From the NCBI GenBank assembly GCA_949825045.1, contig OX463816.1, positions 13,449,579-13,513,578 on the forward strand: a DNA stretch of 64,000 bases, in the 5' to 3' direction. The position numbers and the translations under genes were made by a program. Below, piece by piece: positions 11,612-23,012 of this stretch. The number at the start of each line of letters is the position of its first letter. Position 1 is the stretch's first letter. This DNA is from Argyresthia goedartella. Lineage: Eukaryota; Arthropoda; Insecta; Lepidoptera; Argyresthiidae. The notes under the pieces are model-generated. The model was not told where the DNA came from. It ran no database searches and worked only from the letters and a program-made list of their open reading frames with translations.

Positions 11612-12725
11612 TAGAACGTTTATACTTCTTCCTTCCAGCCATGATATTTGACCTAACGGGGACCGGGATTCTTCGAACACTTCTGATGTAATGACACTAT
11701 AGAATTATCTGCAAGACAAGTGTAACTTTAAACACCTTTATTGTAAAATCACTATCTAGGCTCATACTCGTAGCCATTTTTACATTATAACTTATAACAA
11801 ATTATATCACATAATACATAATAATAATATCGTCTGTAAAAATACTTTTGCTTATGATCCTGATTCGGTAGAAGCTGGTAAGAGAGTGAGCTCGAGGACT
11901 GAAGCTCGAAGAGGTCCTATTCGCCGGAAGGGGCGGAACCACAATCGTTTCGCTCCATTCTCGACTCTATGCGCGTTTCCGCGCCCGTGCGCGCGCGTTT
12001 TGGCGCCTGTTTCTTCAATCAGAAGTAAAGCAAACACAAATTGCATTCATAAAAGATAATTTATATGCTGACTGTACTGTGCAAGAATCTGACTATTGGC
12101 AGGGGGTCTCACTCAACAGTTTAGGTACGTTCGACCGTTCAACCCGACCGATGGGAATTCAGTTATGTTGCCGCTCGCTTGGCTCGCAGTCACCTCGCGC
12201 GGTAGCCGCTCCGCATAAGCAACTTTTCTGTGATTTTTGCAACAACAATGACTTAATTACTTAACATTTTAGGGTATCTAAAGGAATTGTTCACAAATAA
12301 AATTCGATTCCTTTTTAATTGAATAACTTTTTGTTTACCTAAAAGTGAACACTTTAGACCCAGTATAAAACAAATTACAATTACGTAAGTACAAAGGCAG
12401 CTACCTACCTAGCCTTAGAATTTGCCAATAAATAGCCTGAATAAGTACTAATAACACCTCTCTTACACAGAGTGGATAAATTCACAAACCAAAATCGCAC
12501 GGAGGTAACCCTAGCGTGATCAAGCGAGACGGGAGTTTACAGGACGACCTTGTGATGTCAGAGTGAAAGAAGCTCTCAGGCGTAGTGATGCGGCGCAATC
12601 TAGCCTGCACGGGCGGGCAACCGATTTTGTAGGTGCTTAGCGATTGTTGTACGGAGCGCAGATTGCGCTTTATTGTCGCGCAGCGAGAGTAGGTAGTATT
12701 TAAATTTTCCCGCATTCCCGAAATA
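11612..12725. other. No gene recognised
   Basis: Mixed AT-rich sequence with GC-richer patches near 11940-12010 and 12130-12210. Open frames here (for example minus-strand 12482-13009) cross the boundary of the neighbouring transposon and show no protein-like composition. I see no repeat partner in the window. Confidence 0.35.
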
Positions 12726-13863
12726 AGGTACCGTCCTATGGTAAGGCCCACTTTTTTACCCCTCCCTGAAGCAAAAAACAGGTTTACAATGAAAGTTATG
12801 ATAATTTCAAAATCCAAATAAATGTACTTTTTATAGCTATAACGACGGTAAGTTACTTTTTTATCCTTTATAAAAACCTCTTTTTTGGGCTTTACTAAAC
12901 ATGGTGTCGATAATAAGGCCCGTGCCGATTGTATGTCGTTTGGCGTAAAAGTATGCATTAAAGACCTCAAAGATTGAATAAATATGATCATTGTGATATT
13001 CATGAACATTATACCAGGAAGTATAAACTAAAATCATCAATAATTTGTTAGAAAAATACGCGTTTCCACTGTGTGGGAAATCAGCCTAGCTTTTGACTTT
13101 TGAGGTGTTTTGTGAAAAAATATTCGTATTTTATTTAAAAATATTGTTATTCATGCTATAATTGAGTAATTATTGTCAAGGTTTTTTGATTTTTAATTTT
13201 CATACATTGGGCCTTATTACACAGATATCGTTAAGAAGGCCCCTATGGTCGGTTACAAGGCCCTTTAAAATTCAGTACAATTCACTTAACCGAAAGCATC
13301 CGAATTTCCGATCAGTAATTATAAGTGTATTTATCATCATCATCAAGCACTTTTGTCACACTCAGTAAAACATTGTTAGTTAAATTTAACACTACAGAAA
13401 CTAGCGGGCTTTATTAGACTGCAGTAGGGTTGGAAGGCCCAGCCGAGTCTTGCATGGCCCGAGCAACAATTTTGTTGGGCTTTCCTAAACGACATGGGCC
13501 TTCCAACACAAATTGATCATCGAAATAAATAGACATGAAATCGCACATGTCTATGTAAATATCACAATAATAATGATCAAATAAACACTCTAAACAAAAA
13601 TCTACTAAATCACAGTATAAGCAAGCAAAAACATACGTTTTGTGGGCGCACAATTTAGCGTAATCAGGGGCCGCGCCCGACATCGGCGAACAACCGGGCG
13701 TTATTGTCAAGATGGCGGCCCCACGCTGCCCGCTATTGCGTTTCTGCGTTCCTATTGGTCTATTCCATATGTACTTTGAAGCTCGCGCAAATCAACTGTA
13801 TAGAAGTCGGTTTTCTGCGCCTGGGCCTTGCTAACTGGTGGGCCTTATTAGACGACTGTACCT
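12726..13863. mobile_element. TA-flanked TIR element with repeated AAGGCCC motifs
   Basis: The left end AGGTACCGTCC...TAAGGCCCAC (12726-12751) is inverted at the right end (13838-13863). TA stands immediately outside both ends (12724-12725 and 13864-13865). The 1,138 bp contain nine exact AAGGCCC/GGGCCTT heptamers and several GGGCTTT variants. The only frame inside is a 98-residue Cys-rich one (minus, 13414-13710) that I cannot assign. This is probably a non-autonomous DNA transposon of a superfamily with a TA target site. Confidence 0.7.
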
Positions 13864-13865
13864 TA

Positions 13866-14341
13866 AAATTCTTACAGTTTTGACGACAAGTGGTTACGAA
13901 AACTTGTAACGGCGTCACGTTCTGTAAATTTTGAGAATATAAACTGCTCTATCTATGAAATCAAATATACCACATTTATAGTTTGCAGAAATTGCTTTTT
14001 GAAAGCCAGCCTAGTTAAATGCCGGCAATTCTGTACGTCGAATAATTGTAATAAATTCAACCGTAGGTCAATTACTATTTTTATTTAGTTAGGTTAGTTA
14101 TATGTATCTTCCTTATTCTACTTTTAATTAATTTAATGTGGAACCGAACATTTTAATTTCTGCTGAGTTCTCAATACTTACTTGATGTAATGAGAAATAA
14201 CACCTGCGACATAAAGCAATTGGGAAAACAGTCGTCAAGATAGCTTCTCACCGCCTAATGCATTTCCTATGCACTAAACAGCCTACGAAAAACTGAATTA
14301 AACCTCTATATTTTATTATTATATTTCGCGATCTTCTTTTA
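13866..14341. other. No gene recognised
   Basis: AT-rich sequence between the TA-flanked element and a transposase pseudogene. It may include the unrecognised left end of that pseudogene's element. Confidence 0.35.
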
Positions 14342-14449
14342 TTGTTTAAATGTCAATTGCTATTTCACTGGGATAATTTCACACATTGTTTCTTTACGTC
14401 TTGGATTTTCTTCAATGTGTTCTGGGCTCTGGGTCGAAAGCTTCCCGTT

Positions 14450-15500
14450 ATGGCTAGTTTTTCTAATGAAGAATATACCGACATTGTTTTTATGTATGGC
14501 AGGGCAGACGGCAATGGAGCGATGGCTCAATGTTTGTATGTAGAGCGCTACATACCTAAACCGCCGTCTACCGAATGTCACAGGTTTTACAGCACCTTTC
14601 GTCGGCTTGCTGAAGTTGGAATTCACCGTGCTGCAACTGGAGTCAACCAAAGCAGATGCAGTCCTACCGACGAAGAAAAAATCGTGGCGGCATTTCAAGC
14701 GGATCCTACCACCAGCATAAGAGTGGTTGCTCGAGATCTTGCCATTTATAGATGGAAGGTATGGCAAACCATGCAAGATGCATATGCAAGTATCCATTTC
14801 ATGGGACGGGGTTACAAGGTCTGGAAGAGCAAGATCCCCATCGAAGAATGCAATTCTGCCGATTTCTTTTGAATGAAAATGAGCAGTTTTTTAAATCAAC
14901 GTTGTGGACTGACGAGAGCAAGTTCTCCAGAGAGGGTATCACGAACTTCCAATATAGGGATAAATGGGCTGAGAAGCATTACAATCCACTTTGAAAAAAA
15001 GAGGTGTCATACCAAAGGAAATTCTTAGTGAATGTGTGGGCCGGAGTTATTGCCACACTTCTTACCAGATACCTTAAACGACCAAAACGACTTGGATTTT
15101 GTCCAGAACGACCTCCCGGATTTGGTGGAAGCTTGGAGCTTCGATGGATCAGGAACTCATATTCCAACAAGACGGCTGTCCAGCACATTGGACTATTGAA
15201 GTCGAAGCTATCTTGACGACTGTTTTCCCGATTGCTAGGTCGGCAGAGACGGGCCTATTCCTTGGCCTGCTCGTTCACCAGACCTGAACGAAATGGACTA
15301 CTTTATGTGGGGCAGAGCAAAAGAACTGGTCTATTCCAACGTAGACCTCAACACAAAATATGAGTTGATTTCAAAAATAAGAATGGCTTTCGACACCTGA
15401 AAGATGAAATGATGCTCAAAATCACGACCACAGAAGTCCGAAGGCGGACTCATGTCTGTGTAAGGAACCAAGGATCTCATTTCGAGCATGAATAGCATAA
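14450..15500 (+). pseudogene. Tc1/mariner-superfamily transposase with DUF4817-type N-terminus, heavily degraded
   Basis: The N-terminal helix-turn-helix part 'MASFSNEEYTDIVFMYGRADGN' (14450-14870) matches what I know of DUF4817 modules in insect mariner-like transposases. The catalytic domain follows in other frames: 'LWTDESKFSREGITNFQYRD' (first Asp, near 14905), 'NVWAGVI' (near 15034), and near 15270-15300 the block 'RSPDLNEMDYFMWG' with the last catalytic Asp. At least four frame changes or stops separate these pieces. Terminal repeats were not found. The order of motifs is intact, so this is a decayed single copy and not a chance alignment. Confidence 0.75.
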
Positions 15501-16735
15501 ATTTTATTAATTAAAAAGACTGTCTTAAAAGTATATTTTTCCCCTTCAAACTGGTTAGTAGGTCATAACTTCAAGAATGTGTGAGGTATCTACGTCAACA
15601 ATATCTTAAATGAAAGATCATTAACTAAGAATGTTTTTATAAAGATTTGAACATTGATTTGCAAAAGCTTTCACTTGTTTTTGTTAAGTTAGGTCCTTAT
15701 TACTTATTTTATTGATGATTAAAATTTGCCGTGCTCTTCAATGGTCTGTAAAAACCAAGACTGACGTAGCAGACACACAAATCAAGATTTCTTAGAATTC
15801 TAATTAAGTGATTTATTAGAATAAATTGTAAAATAATCCAATTATTATTTAATTTCGCAATGATAAACACTTATCTATAAAAATCTGGAAATTTTCTTCA
15901 AAAACACTAAATCATCAATAAAAGTTTGGCTCAAATGGTTCTAAATGGTCTGTACTAGCTTCAGTATAAGTCCGTGCATCGATCTACCGGACACCCTGGG
16001 AATAGGAGAAAACTAAGAAAAGAAAACAATGGAGAGATGATAAATATTTGATTTAGTTGATGTTGGTAATATTACCCAATTATTATATTAATGTTATGGT
16101 TCACATTCATAATAAATGACGATTCTGAGTACTTTTAACTTTTTTTATTTTATAACAACCAGCCAATGAGCCATTGCGTGGCTAGCCAAGCCAGCCAGTC
16201 ACAGCGTGCCAGCCAGCCAAAGCCAAAGTCAAAGCCTGCCGCTCTAGCGACAGAGTATGCCACGCCACCTACCCTATGAAAGCTCAAGGGCTCCTTTTCA
16301 TTCAGTCTCCGCTACCGCACCATGCCATGGCCACGCGTTGAATTGGGGTTGCTAACTTTCTGGACAGAAACGGAAATCTCAAAACCATTTCGAGAAATAT
16401 GTCTCCTGCACAATTTCTATTTATCAGATTAATAAATAGGCATATATATTTTAATAAAACACAATGACATTCATTTGACCTTCTATGGCATCTTCATAAG
16501 ATGTATGAAAAAATGCCTTTTCACGCCACTGCTCGGAAATATGGCCAAAGATGGATTGAAATGAGAGTAGAAAGTAGTTCTTAGTAGTATTCAAAAACAG
16601 TCAAACAATGTAGATTTGCAAAGTAAAATGTAGTGTTTAGCGGCCTTTTTTACTTTCTACTCTGCTATTGGTCGATTATTCAACCAGAAATACCTACACC
16701 GTCAAAGTGTTAAAATTATGATAATATCCTTCCTT
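15501..16735. other. No gene recognised; short CCAGCC-rich patch
   Basis: Non-coding. Between about 16155 and 16230 the words AGCCAGCC and CCAAAGCC recur, a degenerate low-complexity patch. Nothing else was identified. Confidence 0.4.
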
Positions 16736-16737
16736 TC

Positions 16738-16800
16738 TCATCGGAACTAGTTTTGCTGGAAGAAATCTCTTATTAGAGATAAGCTCACCTTTGTATACCG
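16738..16800 (+). mobile_element. Solo 3' UTR fragment of LINE family B
   Basis: 'TTTTGCTGGAAGAAATCTCT' followed by 'AGAGATAAGCTCACCTTTGT' matches the 3' UTR of the family B LINEs near 6838-6880 and 60527-60580. Neither ORF sequence nor the AATTATGA-type tail is present, so it is a short relic that keeps the conserved hairpin. Confidence 0.75.
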
Positions 16801-18226
16801 GCCGAACTTACACAAAATACTAATATAAATGTTCCGGGAAAAAAAATTTCCTTGTCACTCCACAACTGCCCTAACGCGAATATCAATATTACTTTTAATT
16901 AAACTGTGTTCTCAACCTGTTTTATTTCCTTACATTAGGCGTGAAAAGCACATAGTAAATGCCTCGGTAGAAAGTGCAATAGATGGACTAACTCGTCTGG
17001 GCAACAATGTACTATTACCTGCCCGTCTTACCTACAAAAAAAATCATGTGAAACGTCAATCTATTCCCTGTAAAGCCTGTGACTATGGGTGACCTCTTGT
17101 GATTGTAGGTTATATTGATATATTCAGCGTATTCGTTTCGTTTTTATTCGTTACAAGAACGGAAAATAAAAAAAAAATAAACAGATTAGTGAAGTTTACC
17201 TCAAGTTACCGAAATTATGATTATTTCGAAGTTCATGTCGAATTCCAGCAATCACAACTTGCTGAATTCAGAGGAGCCAAAGCCCTTATGTAAGTAAGAT
17301 ACCTACTGATGCTGAAATCCTGGAGTCAAACTGTTCTGATTTTCCAGCTGCTGTAGGTGAGAATTTTCATCTACTGCAAAATTGCATAGGTACCTATATA
17401 TTGCCGTGACAAACAATTGAAGTTTTCTTGATCGCGTTTGATATTTAAACTACATTATTCTCTTCATGTCAATGACACAAAGTATCATATGCCATTATTC
17501 CGTTATAGGTTTATAACTATTATTATTTTAGCAGGATTATCTCAAAATTTACTTTTTAATGGATAAATCGTCTTTCGTATTTATTCGACGCATTCTATTA
17601 TCGGTCGGTTCAAAATTTCAATGCAATTTTTAGTCTTGCTTTCTTTAGTAGGATCACATGTAAGCAATAAAGCATCCACCGATTTTACACAATACCTACA
17701 GACCACAGCATGAACATGAAATGATGTGACTAAGGGCACCGATTACAATAATTTCTACTCTGTAGACCGCCGCAAATTCAACGTGGCCATCTGGCGAGCT
17801 GCTTTGATGACTGAGCTGTCAGAAAACCTCTTACATATTTTGCAGGAGCGTGGGGTTTTACTTTTGCACTAAAGCGTTTTTGGGACTTGAGAATATTAAT
17901 GCTTCGTTGTTGCCATACATATGTATGTATGAAGTTAATCTAATACGCCCATGCATATACATGTTTCAAAGGATAAATTATAGTATTTAGGTGTAAGTAC
18001 TATCCTATACGGACGATAGTATATAGTACTCGATATGAAATTGTAGTAAGTATAAATACTTTAATTATAGTACGGAATGCAACACTGTGTGGAACAAGCG
18101 ACTACACTGTGGAAAACGCCGGCCTACCCACGCGGTTGGCAACGCACGCCCGTCCACAAAGATTGCCGAAAGGTCAAACAAAGTTTGGTTGCAAACTAAA
18201 CAGCGGCGGGTGGCAACGCTTGTACA
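16801..18226. other. No gene recognised
   Basis: AT-rich non-coding sequence with short open frames only. No repeat partner in the window was noticed. The GC-richer stretch 18100-18225 directly precedes the mariner insertion. Confidence 0.35.
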
Positions 18227-18228
18227 TA

Positions 18229-19511
18229 GGGCGCACTGTAAGTTTTCGGAACTGGCCACTTACATAAACAATATTTAAAAATTTATTGCAACATTTGAAA
18301 ATAGAACTCTTTGGCTGTAGAATGCAGTTTGTTTCATCTGACTGCCTTTTGTTTTTACCTTGTGGCGCCATTTAAAAAATTGTGTGTCTGCATCAACATG
18401 GATTTAACTCGGGAAAATTTTCGTAGTATGATTTTCTACGATTTTAAGTGTAATTTGACAGCTCAACAGAGCATCGCTCGACTTGAAACAGATTTTGGCA
18501 ATGAAGCACCATGCAAGACAACTGTTTATAGCTGGTTTGCAGAATTCAAGCGTGGTCGTATCAATCTCAGTGACGAATCTCGCGATGGTCGGCCGTCCAC
18601 CGCTGTGACCAACAAAAACATCGATGCTGTGCGCCGTATGATTGAAACAGACAGGCATGTGACCTACCATGAAATTCACGCATCCTTAGAAATAGGCATG
18701 AGTCAAATACAATTAATCCTACACAAACATTAGGGTGTGAGAAAGCTGTGCTCGCGGTGGATCCCACACAACTTGACCGAGGCTCAAAAAACGGACCGCG
18801 TCACTTGGTGCAGTGCCATGCTTACCAGATTCAACGAAGGTGCGTCAAATTTGGTGTGGGACATAGTTACAGGTGACGAAACATGGATTTATTGCTACGA
18901 TCCCAAAACAAAGCAGCAATCGAGCGTATGGGTCTTTCAAGATGAGCCGAAACCAACCAAAGTGGCGCGCGTGAAAAGTGCATCTAAGCGGATGATTGCT
19001 TCTTTTTTTAATAAAACTGGACACGTGGCTACTGTTGCTTTAGAGAATCGTCGTACAGTGAATAGTGACTGGTACACGACCATTTGTTTGCCGGAAGTTA
19101 TTGACGAACTCCGTAAAAATAACCGTAAACGCCGTATCATCCTGCACCACGACAATGCTAGTTCTCACACGGCCAGACAGACAAACGACTTTTTGAAGGC
19201 GAAAAATGTAGAACTCATGAGTCATCCTGCATACAGTCCCGACCTGGCACCTTGTGACTTTTTTCTGTTCCCAAAAATTAAGAACCAATTACGCGGTCAA
19301 CGATTTTCATCACCAGAAGAGGCTGTCGAGGAGTATGAAAAACACGTTTCAGAGGTCACCACAGAGGAGTGGCACAAAAGTTTTCAAAACTGGTTTCATC
19401 GAATGAAAAAGTGCATAGACGCCAAGGGAGATTATTTTGAAAAACAATAAATTAATTTTGTACCTTTAATAGTATTTTTTCATATTCATTCCGGAAACTT
19501 ACAGTGCGCCC
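18229..19511 (+). mobile_element. Full-length mariner element
   Basis: Both terminal inverted repeats are visible: GGGCGCACTGTAAGTTTTCG at the left, and the right end reads GGGCGCACTGTAAGTTTCCG on the minus strand. The left end is preceded by TA (18227-18228). The right flank is CA, so one base of the TA duplication appears mutated. At 1,283 bp it is the usual mariner length. Confidence 0.93.
18398..19450 (+). pseudogene. Mariner transposase (DD34D), one nonsense codon
   Basis: A cut-and-paste transposase acting on the element's own inverted repeats. The start is the ATG at 18398 ('MDLTRENFRSMIFYDFK'). The paired HTH region contains 'KTTVYSWFAEFKRGR'. The catalytic Asps lie in 'TGDETWIYCYDP', 'HHDNASSHTA' and 'YSPDLAPCDFFLFP', with exactly 34 residues between the second and third, giving DD34D. 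The frame is uninterrupted apart from TAG at 18731-18733, where the family has 'LHxHLxVRKLCSRW' with Leu, so a single TTG-to-TAG type change is likely. About 350 residues in all, the normal family size. It lies downstream of the first host gene. Confidence 0.93.
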
Positions 19512-19513
19512 CA

Positions 19514-19964
19514 CGTACTAAGAGAGGTATAAAAATGGACGGAGCAATTTTTTACACTCAGTATTTAAGAAAAAATAAATGTTTAAAAAGGAAAATCTAT
19601 TGGATTACTCCACTTAGTTAGGTATGTATTTTAGGATTAAAAGATATTAAAAAATAACAATGAACAGAGCAATTTTTCAGTTAAAGATGAAAAATATCAA
19701 AAAGTTCATTTTAGGTATTCCTGAAATCGAATAAATGTTGGATTCTTAAGCATGATATGCTAAATAGTACAAACGTAAGTATTTCAGACTGAAAAAATAT
19801 TCACAGATAGTTATAAAAGATTTTCATGTTTAGGTGAAAATATCTAACTTCTCGTAACAAAATTTATTGGATTATTGTACACCTAGGTATAATCTGTATC
19901 ACCTAACGTCATCACAGGCCAAATTTCAAAGACGGAGGAATTATTCGTGTTACATATCGGACTA
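19514..19964. other. No gene recognised
   Basis: AT-rich spacer following the mariner element, with no coding or repeat signal that I can name. Confidence 0.35.
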
Positions 19965-20325
19965 ATAAATTATAAACTAACGCGTTAGTTTGTAAACTAT
20001 CGACAAATTGTAGACCAGACCGATAGGGTTTAGAATTTACGTTTCTTTTGTTCTGACAAGTCCACCTAACACGAGGACTATTCGGGGGCTTTGCTGCGCT
20101 CGCTCCCTCTAGTCTTCACTTAAGCTACCGCAGTGTTTGCCCTGGTATTTCGTTTGCTTGAAGTTTAAACCAGTTTTTAATTTAACGGTTGTATTATAAA
20201 CTAACGCGTAATATCGTAAGCCGTACGGTACAGTTTACAATTTATCGATAGTTTGTAAACTGACGAGAAATAAAACGTTAGATTATAAATTAATCGTTCT
20301 GACAATCTTACGGTGACATATACCT
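19965..20325 (-). mobile_element. MITE with CGTTAGTTTATNAACTAACG palindromes, copy 1
   Basis: An inverted copy of the element at 34824-35218. It shares the palindromic 'AAACTAACGCGTTAGTTT', the ATCGATAGTTTGTAAACT-type subterminal words, the end '...TTACGGTGACATATA' and the internal core 'CCTGGTATTTCGTTTGC' / 'GCTACCGCAGTG'. Its left terminus is diverged or truncated. It has no coding capacity. Confidence 0.75.
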
Positions 20326-20337
20326 ACATATGTCGCA

Positions 20338-20406
20338 CTTGGTTGGTTAAATCAGACACTTAACTAACTCTCTAGAACGTAAGTGTCTGATTTAACCAAC
20401 TAACTG
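20338..20406. repeat. Small inverted-repeat element (TTGGTTAAATCAGACACTTA)
   Basis: Arms 'TTGGTTAAATCAGACACTTA' and 'TAAGTGTCTGATTTAACCAA' surround the centre 'ACTAACTCTCTAGAACG', bounded by GTCGCA and TGCGAC. Related copies lie at 26513-26577 and, inverted, at 34037-34112. It looks like a short MITE. Confidence 0.65.
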
Positions 20407-20419
20407 CGACACATACTTA

Positions 20420-20567
20420 CATTGCTTCACACTGGATACCGTGTCGTGGAAACCAGAAACAGTGACATCAGCATCACAGACAATATAAACATGCAAGGCC
20501 TAGGGTTTATTTAGGGACCTCTCGCTTGGGAGGCAGGGCTCCGAACAGCAACTCCACAGAGGTCGAG
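20420..20567 (-). mobile_element. SINE family 2, partial copy
   Basis: It shares 'GGATACCGTGTCGTGG...CCAGAAACAGTGACATCA' and the distal 'GACCTCTCGCTTGGGAGGC...CCACAGAGGT' with the longer copy at 34165-34398. On the minus strand the latter part resembles a tRNA-like head. Other copies are at 36336-36545, 47660-47835 and 62905-63000, all in the same orientation. Confidence 0.65.
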
Positions 20568-20569
20568 GA

Positions 20570-21584
20570 GAAATTTTACAGAAAAAAAATCCTCAGATAA
20601 ACAAACATATATGGCACAGAATACTTAATAGTCATATGGGAAGCAGTCCGAAGGAAATTCTTGGTTCCTACAGCCCTTCACGTCCCCCCGGGTAGTGCTA
20701 AGGAGCAATGAAATGTTCTCAAGACATATTTCCAGGTTCTCGATATTATGATATTTCAAATATTGACACTGGCAAAGATAACCTCAAAAGAGGTTATAGG
20801 CACAGACGAAACAGACGGATACGCGTTATCTGAGGATTGCAAATGCCGTAAATAAAATAGTTATTTCCCAATTTAATTTATTTGTAATCTATAATATATT
20901 TGAGGTTCGCAGATTACCTATTTCGTTTTTTGGATTGGTACATTAGGTATCTAAAGTAGTTCTAATATATGAATATAGGTAGCAAAGGCACAACAACTTT
21001 GTAATTGGCGACATAAAATAAGCTATAACATGTAAGTAGGAACTACCTATATATTAGGGTAATATATAGGTATTCTTACTTTACACATATGTATCTATCA
21101 TTTGTAAGTACCCACTCCTCTACAACCTAATCTCAATTATCATTATCACAGTGCTCTTAAAGTATTATAAATTTTATATAAATATAAGTAGAGTAAATAG
21201 TTTATAATACCTACAAATGTATAAAATGTCATGCTCAAAAACTAAATTGGTCACTATTTGATATGTTTTTGATTTAGACAGTTAATAAATATCTCAGTAA
21301 ATAGATAAATATCAGTGCAATTGATGTCGTTACTCAAATACCTTTAATTATACAATTTTATTAGTAAGCATTATACAATGTAGCAAATAAGTAGATTAAA
21401 ATCCATCCAAAAGCTATTATCAGATATGCATAGATAGCATTTGTTACAATATACGTACATGAGAGCATCATTCAAAGGAATACACCGAATTGTAATAGGG
21501 TAAAAGTAAAACGAAGATAGTGATTTTATTTTCTTTAGGTATAAAATATAAATAATATAATATATAAATAGGTAGGTCCCGGCT
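20570..21584. other. No gene recognised; one perfect short-loop palindrome
   Basis: AT-rich. The only structure is a 12 bp perfect inverted repeat with a 3-base loop at 21045-21071 (ACCTATATATTA / TAATATATAGGT). Confidence 0.4.
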
Positions 21585-21725
21585 ACTATCGCTACTCGGT
21601 GGTAGTAGTAGAAACGCTGGTCAGAGGCTTTCACAGGTAAGCTTGAATACATCTGACAGTCAGGCAGGTTGCCCACTAGCTCGACACCCCTCCATCAACC
21701 CGCACTGCGCGTAGTACGTCTCAAT
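21585..21725 (-). repeat. Fragment of a dispersed repeat also present at about 56396-56690
   Basis: On the minus strand 'CAGTGCGGGTTGATGGA' matches the same words at about 56480-56497 ('TCAGTGCGGGTTGATGGAAGG'). Phrases of this type are common in lepidopteran intergenic DNA. It lies just beyond the 3' end of the minus-strand host gene and can be mistaken for a terminal exon. Confidence 0.4.
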
Positions 21726-22171
21726 CTTACTCGGACATTATGCTTTTGACCGCCATACATCACAAACAACAAGTGTTAGTCACACGTTAAACTTGTTTGC
21801 TTTGAAACAACAACAACAACTTAATTTATACGAGCTAAGGTTTCTTATAGTATAAAAATAGTGATGACGCCAGTGGCACGACTTTCAGTAGTCGGCCAGT
21901 GCCGACTGGGGAGGTCAAAAATGGGCTACATTATTATTATTACCATCCTAAGAACATATAGCTTTACGCCAAAACTTTTGGTGATTTATTGAAGCCTAAA
22001 TCAAGATATCAATCAAGAAACCATTGGCGAGAATATAGCACTGCACTTTTTAAGTGATAAGCTACAATTTCGTAAACAAACGGAACTGCAGACGACAGCG
22101 TGTGTACTTACGACGCAAATGAGCGTGATAAAGTAGCTACGTAGCGACGCTCGCTGAAAAAGTTGAAATAG

Positions 22172-23012
22172 TTAAGCGTACCTCACCCCACAGCATGTCG
22201 AACAAATGATCATTTTCTTATTAGGGTACTGCATCCGTCTACGTGCCGACTCCTCCCCCACCCATACCATCAGCCTGTCCTTCAGTAGCAATATTGTCTC
22301 ATTCCTAACAACTCCCTCCTGGAAAAACTCCTTCAGTACAATGACAATCCCGTTGTCGGTCTCTTGGCACAGCTCGCCCAGCGGTCTCTGACGCTTCATG
22401 TAATTGAAAACGTAATTGACAATCTGGACTAGCAGGTCCTCGTCCGGGCTCAAGACCCTGAGCTTCGCAATGTCCTCCGGGACCAGCTTGGATAGGACGT
22501 TGAAAGATATCGTCATGAGGTTGACGTAGGCGTCTTGGCTGAGGCTTTGGAGCAAGTCCGCCACGTTTTGGGCACCCGACGAGCTGACCCGTACCAATAA
22601 TGCTCCGACCCGCAGTATCTCGCCGGGGTGTATGCCAACCAGGAGACTGGCCTCGTCTTCCCTGTCCACGTAGCCACCCACGGCGGTGTTCGACTGCACC
22701 AGGCGGGTGGCGACGTTGTTCTTACCGGTGGCAGCCGGACCTATGGACTTGAAGAGTTGCGCGCGGCCATCTTTGCCCAGACCGTAGAGTTCTGTCGGGT
22801 CGAATTTGTGCTGGGAGTTGAGGTTGACTTTGCCGTCCGGCGTCATGGAGATCCTCAGTTTGTGCTCGTTGATGTCCTTGTTGATTTTGAGCACGTCCGC
22901 GAAGTACTGGTCCTTGTTCGCGATGTTCCGGAGGCCCCGAATGACCTCGGTGTTGCCTTGCACGTCTCCTTGCATGCGACGCGACTCGGCGCTGACCTTG
23001 TCGAAGATCTTT
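22172..23012 (-). CDS. DUF4781-like gene, exon 9 (residues 476-755), 3' end uncertain
   Basis: Acceptor 'attgtgcccacag'. A long exon containing '[19 protein letters not shown]', then '[20 protein letters not shown]' and a terminal 'CCGVRYA' with stop at 22172-22174. The Cys cluster CSTCC could be the start of a zinc-binding tail. If the GTGAGG at 22186 is used as a donor, the exon ends at 22187 and the tail is encoded elsewhere. Confidence 0.8.

Noticed and set aside
12482..13009. 175-residue minus-strand open frame
   Set aside because: It crosses the left end of the TA-flanked transposon at 12726, has no recognisable motif and no sensible start context.
13414..13710. 98-residue Cys-rich minus-strand frame inside the AAGGCCC element
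   Set aside because: No known motif and too short for a transposase. Kept only as a remark in the element entry.
21660..21719. Possible last exon of the DUF4781-like gene ('TYYAQCGLMEGCRASGQPA' then stop), joined in phase to the GTGAGG donor at 22186
   Set aside because: The phase fits and the Cys content is tempting, but the acceptor has no pyrimidine tract and the DNA ('CAGTGCGGGTTGATGGA') matches a dispersed repeat at about 56480, so it is more likely repeat sequence.
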